Positions 12,256 through 14,247 of a DNA stretch of 14,247 nucleotides are shown here, piece after piece. The notes beneath the pieces are model-generated. The model was given only the letters and a program-made list of their open reading frames with translations, was not told where the DNA came from and did not search any database. The stretch is from the NCBI GenBank assembly GCA_003564505.1, contig PXFD01000117.1:1-14247 (forward strand), read 5' to 3'. Origin of the DNA: Syntrophomonadaceae bacterium. Its GTDB lineage: Bacteria > Bacillota_D > Dethiobacteria > DTU022. Positions within the stretch are counted from its first letter, which is position 1, and each line of letters begins with the position of its first letter. Made by a program: the position numbers and the translations under genes.

Positions 12256-13296
12256 TCAATCAACTCTGACTAACCGCTCATTGTCGGTTATCCCAGGAAT
12301 CCGCCCCCTCTTGGCAACAGAATTACCATCTATCTCTTTCAAGTCCATCGTCATGTCTATAGCCGGTGAACGGGCGATAAAACTTCCAACACCAAAAGCA
12401 TCTGCTCCGGCTTCAGCCAGAGCTGTTATTCTTTCGGGTTTAAGGCCTCCGGAAACCACGATTTGCACATTTTCAAATCCGGCCTGGTTAAGACGGGCCC
12501 GGGTTTCACGAACCAAACCTGCTGTAACGCCTCCCCTTTCACCCGGAGTATCAAGCCTGATTCCATTAAGCCTGTCTCCAAGAGCTTCCGCTACTCTCAA
12601 GGCTTCCTCGGCTTCATCCTTAAATGTATCGACAAGGATAATCCTGGGATCATCCTCGGGAACAAAACGATCATATGCTTTAGCCAGTTCCACTGTATCA
12701 CCCATTATCAAAAAAGCAGCATGAGGAATGGTCCCTACAGGGGCTCTTCCTAATAACAGCGCTCCGAGAATACAGCTGCAGGCATCAGCTCCACCAATGA
12801 CAGCAGCCCTTTCCATCACAGGTGCAGCCGCTGGATGCAGATGTCTGGCTCCATAACAGACAAGGGTTTTATCCCCGGTCGCTTCTTTGCAAATCCGGGC
12901 TGCCGTTGCCCATCCACTTGAACTTGCAAGTATTCCTAGTAGTGGTGTTTCAAAAACCCCAAAGTCACTATAACGCCCTTTTATGCGCATTACGACTTCC
13001 CGGGCTTTCATGTCAGAACCTTCCGGCAGAGCCCAAATATCTAAACCGCGATCACTGAGGAGGTGTAAAGCTTCATCCATTCCCGCCATAACCCCCTCCT
13101 TCGAAGTAAATATTTCGGCGGTTACTACAGTTTCGGATAGGTTCAGCGACCCTAAAAGATCGCGTGTTCGGACAAAATAAATATCGCTTGTTAATCCCCG
13201 TTCAATTTCCTCGGCGGTAGCAGAATAAAACCTGCCTTTCGCTTCAAGTTCCATTGCTGCGATATCTTTAAGAGTTACTATGTCAGTGGCTTTCAT
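12256..13296 (-). CDS. pncB: Nicotinate phosphoribosyltransferase (short form)
   Basis: Condenses nicotinate with PRPP to give nicotinate mononucleotide, the entry to NAD salvage. At 346 residues it resembles the shorter archaeal and clostridial type rather than the 400-residue E. coli enzyme. Features: TSDIYFVRTRDLL near 36-48, FETPLLGILASSSGWATAAR (115-134), GARHLHP (149-155) in place of the usual GxRR/H active-site stretch, VDTFKDE (222-228), RLDTPGERGG (247-256), and the phosphate-binding VSGGLKPERI (281-290) with FGVGSFI (301-307). ATG 13296 has GGAGG 6-7 bases upstream. It follows a nicotinamidase-like gene by 18 bases, so the two give nicotinamide to nicotinate to NaMN in one transcript. 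Confidence 0.92.
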   Translation of the reverse strand: MKATDIVTLKDIAAMELEAKGRFYSATAEEIERGLTSDIYFVRTRDLLGSLNLSETVVTAEIFTSKEGVMAGMDEALHLLSDRGLDIWALPEGSDMKAREVVMRIKGRYSDFGVFETPLLGILASSSGWATAARICKEATGDKTLVCYGARHLHPAAAPVMERAAVIGGADACSCILGALLLGRAPVGTIPHAAFLIMGDTVELAKAYDRFVPEDDPRIILVDTFKDEAEEALRVAEALGDRLNGIRLDTPGERGGVTAGLVRETRARLNQAGFENVQIVVSGGLKPERITALAEAGADAFGVGSFIARSPAIDMTMDLKEIDGNSVAKRGRIPGITDNERLVRVD

Positions 13297-13314
13297 TTAA
13301 TTCCTCCAGGTTTG

Positions 13315-13830
13315 CTATACTAAATTTACGCCTAAAGTTTTCGCCATTTCCTGTAATGCAAACTTATGAGCTTCCGGATCGAAACTGGCAACGGCATTTT
13401 TGTGGGCAGTGACATTATAATTAAGCGCCCTGGCATCTGCTGAAGTATAAAGGATGCAGATATTTGTCACACAACCGGCCAATTCAATCTCGTTAATACC
13501 TTTTTCCCGCAGGGTCAAATCCAAATCCGTTCCAAAAAAAGCACTGAATCTTCTTTTGGGGATAATCCGCTCACCTTTCTGGGGAGCAAGGCTGGCAACA
13601 ATCTCGCTACCATCGGCTTCTTCCAGGCTATGCGGAGGAAACATTTCAAATTCCCGATCATCCTCAACGTGGCGATCACAAATATAAATAATAATATCTC
13701 CACTTGAGCGGTAATTTTCCAGTCTCTTCTGCACATTGTCAACCAAGCTTTCTGCAACTGGTCCAATGTATAAAGCTCCTTCTGGATCAATAAAATCAAC
13801 AAGCATGTCAACTACAAGCAGCGCTTTCAT
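13315..13830 (-). CDS. Isochorismatase-family cysteine hydrolase, probable nicotinamidase
   Basis: A 171-residue cytoplasmic hydrolase. The catalytic triad is visible: Asp8 (LLVVDMLVDF), Lys92 (IPKRRFSAFFGTDLD) and Cys125 in GCVTNICILYTSADA (119-133). Metal ligands expected of nicotinamidases are present as D52 and H54 (CDRH) and H67 (FPPHS). This metal site, and the nicotinate phosphoribosyltransferase gene 18 bases downstream, argue for nicotinamide deamidation (PncA role) rather than another isochorismatase-family reaction. ATG 13830 has AGGAGG 6 bases upstream. First gene of the operon behind the promoter at 13891-13917. Confidence 0.88.
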   Translation of the reverse strand: MKALLVVDMLVDFIDPEGALYIGPVAESLVDNVQKRLENYRSSGDIIIYICDRHVEDDREFEMFPPHSLEEADGSEIVASLAPQKGERIIPKRRFSAFFGTDLDLTLREKGINEIELAGCVTNICILYTSADARALNYNVTAHKNAVASFDPEAHKFALQEMAKTLGVNLV

Positions 13831-13890
13831 CTCATACCTCCTGCAAAACTGTTCTTAACTCCTACTATTACAATTAGATTTTAAATCGCT

Positions 13891-13917
13891 ATTCTACACT
13901 GTTTTAATTAATCCTGC
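13891..13917 (-). promoter_or_regulatory. Sigma-H-like promoter of the NAD-salvage/ispE operon
   Basis: GCAGGATTA (13917-13909), 11 bases, GTAGAAT (13897-13891) on the minus strand matches the sigma-H consensus RnAGGAwWW-N11/12-RnnGAAT at every defined base. It sits between the veg terminator and the first gene of the operon, giving a leader of about 55 bases. I see no good sigma-A pair in the same gap. Confidence 0.62.
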
Positions 13918-13942
13918 TTTACGATCCATACTTTAACAATTA

Positions 13943-13973
13943 GAAAAAATAAAACCGGATACAATATCCGGTT
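13943..13973 (-). terminator. Rho-independent terminator of veg
   Basis: In the minus-strand transcript AACCGGATA (13973-13965) pairs perfectly with TATCCGGTT (13961-13953) around a 3-base loop and is followed by TTATTTTTT. A 9-bp stem plus a T run is a typical intrinsic terminator, about 40 bases after the veg stop. It separates veg from the NAD-salvage operon. Confidence 0.9.
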
Positions 13974-14011
13974 AGTAAATAGTATACTTCAATAATCAGG
14001 CAATAAATCTT

Positions 14012-14247
14012 TTATAAACCTACTGTCCGGCGCAATTCGCCTTCATCAAAACTTAACTCCACCGTTTCTGTCAAAACATCAGCATAGCTGAAAGACAGTC
14101 TTTGAAAGTAGTTATTCTCTTTGACCTTGACAATAAATATAGAAGGGTAGGTGCTTTCCAAAACCCCTTCTTTTTCGTAGGTCTTGCGCCGACCGCGGTT
14201 AGCCCGCAATTTTATTTTTTCACCCAGGTGAGATTCAAGCTTCTTGC
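14012..14247 (-). CDS. veg: Veg family protein (5' end outside the window)
   Basis: Veg is a small (about 85-residue) protein of vegetative Bacillota, linked in Bacillus subtilis to biofilm regulation; its biochemistry is unclear. The frame is open to the right edge. It reads KKLESHLGEKIKLRANRGRR, then YEKEGVLESTYPSIFIVKV, then SFSYADVLTETVELSF, which matches Veg throughout, including the GRRKT and YADxLTETVEL motifs. The TTG at 14209 is internal, not a start. About 78 codons are visible, so only a few residues of the start are missing. Veg next to ispE is usual in Bacillota; here two NAD-salvage genes lie between. Confidence 0.93.
   Translation of the reverse strand, partial: KKLESHLGEKIKLRANRGRRKTYEKEGVLESTYPSIFIVKVKENNYFQRLSFSYADVLTETVELSFDEGELRRTVGL

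Noticed and set aside
12281..12724. 147-residue plus-strand open frame inside the NAPRT gene
   Set aside because: Antisense shadow, Ser/Ala/Pro-rich, no conserved motif.
1..14247. CRISPR arrays, tRNA or rRNA genes, transposases, or an attachment site
   Set aside because: I saw no regularly spaced long repeats, no cloverleaf or rRNA sequence, and no transposase or integrase frame on either strand.

Overview
The window looks like chromosome from an anaerobic, endospore-forming member of the Bacillota (Clostridia-type). On the minus strand it keeps the order veg ... ispE ... spoVG-glmU-prs-ctc-pth ... mfd known from Bacillus and clostridial chromosomes. SpoVG, Veg and two sigma-H-like promoters point to a spore former. 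A sigma-54 promoter with its activator, a formate/nitrite-type channel and an iron-alcohol-dehydrogenase-family protein point to anaerobic metabolism. I cannot name a genus from the sequence alone.

Layout, left to right. (1) Positions 1-556, minus strand: N-terminus of mfd, with a strong sigma-A promoter at 637-665. (2) 557-1050: a divergent regulatory region with spaced repeats, inverted repeats and a textbook -24/-12 sigma-54 promoter. (3) 1051-6474, plus strand: an accessory operon, oriented against everything around it. It holds a formate/nitrite transporter family channel with an extra N-terminal Cys4 domain, a small protein made of the same Cys4 domain, an Fe-ADH family protein with two altered metal ligands, a PAS histidine kinase (frameshifted) and an NtrC-type sigma-54 activator. 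(4) 6491-10320, minus strand: pth, ctc/rplY, prs, glmU (lacking its acetyltransferase half) and spoVG. (5) 10594-13830, minus strand: an apparent operon of nicotinamidase-like hydrolase, nicotinate phosphoribosyltransferase, ispE and a MobA-like nucleotidyltransferase, behind a sigma-H-like promoter. (6) 13943-14247: the veg terminator and the 3' part of veg.

How the genes may work together. The plus-strand operon seems self-contained: the kinase and activator at its end probably control the sigma-54 promoter at its start, giving a positively autoregulated unit for a small anion (formate-like) channel and a redox protein. The Cys4 module occurs both fused to the channel and as a separate small protein, and is the best candidate for something undescribed. 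Two frameshifts in this operon (near 2398-2402 and 4430-4433) mean either sequencing or assembly error, or decay of the cassette. The nicotinamidase and NAPRT pair would convert nicotinamide to nicotinate mononucleotide for NAD salvage, and prs in the neighbouring cluster makes the PRPP that this uses.

The main surprises are the Cys4 module, the Fe-ADH with degenerate metal ligands, the truncated GlmU, and the sigma-H-type promoter in front of the NAD-salvage operon.
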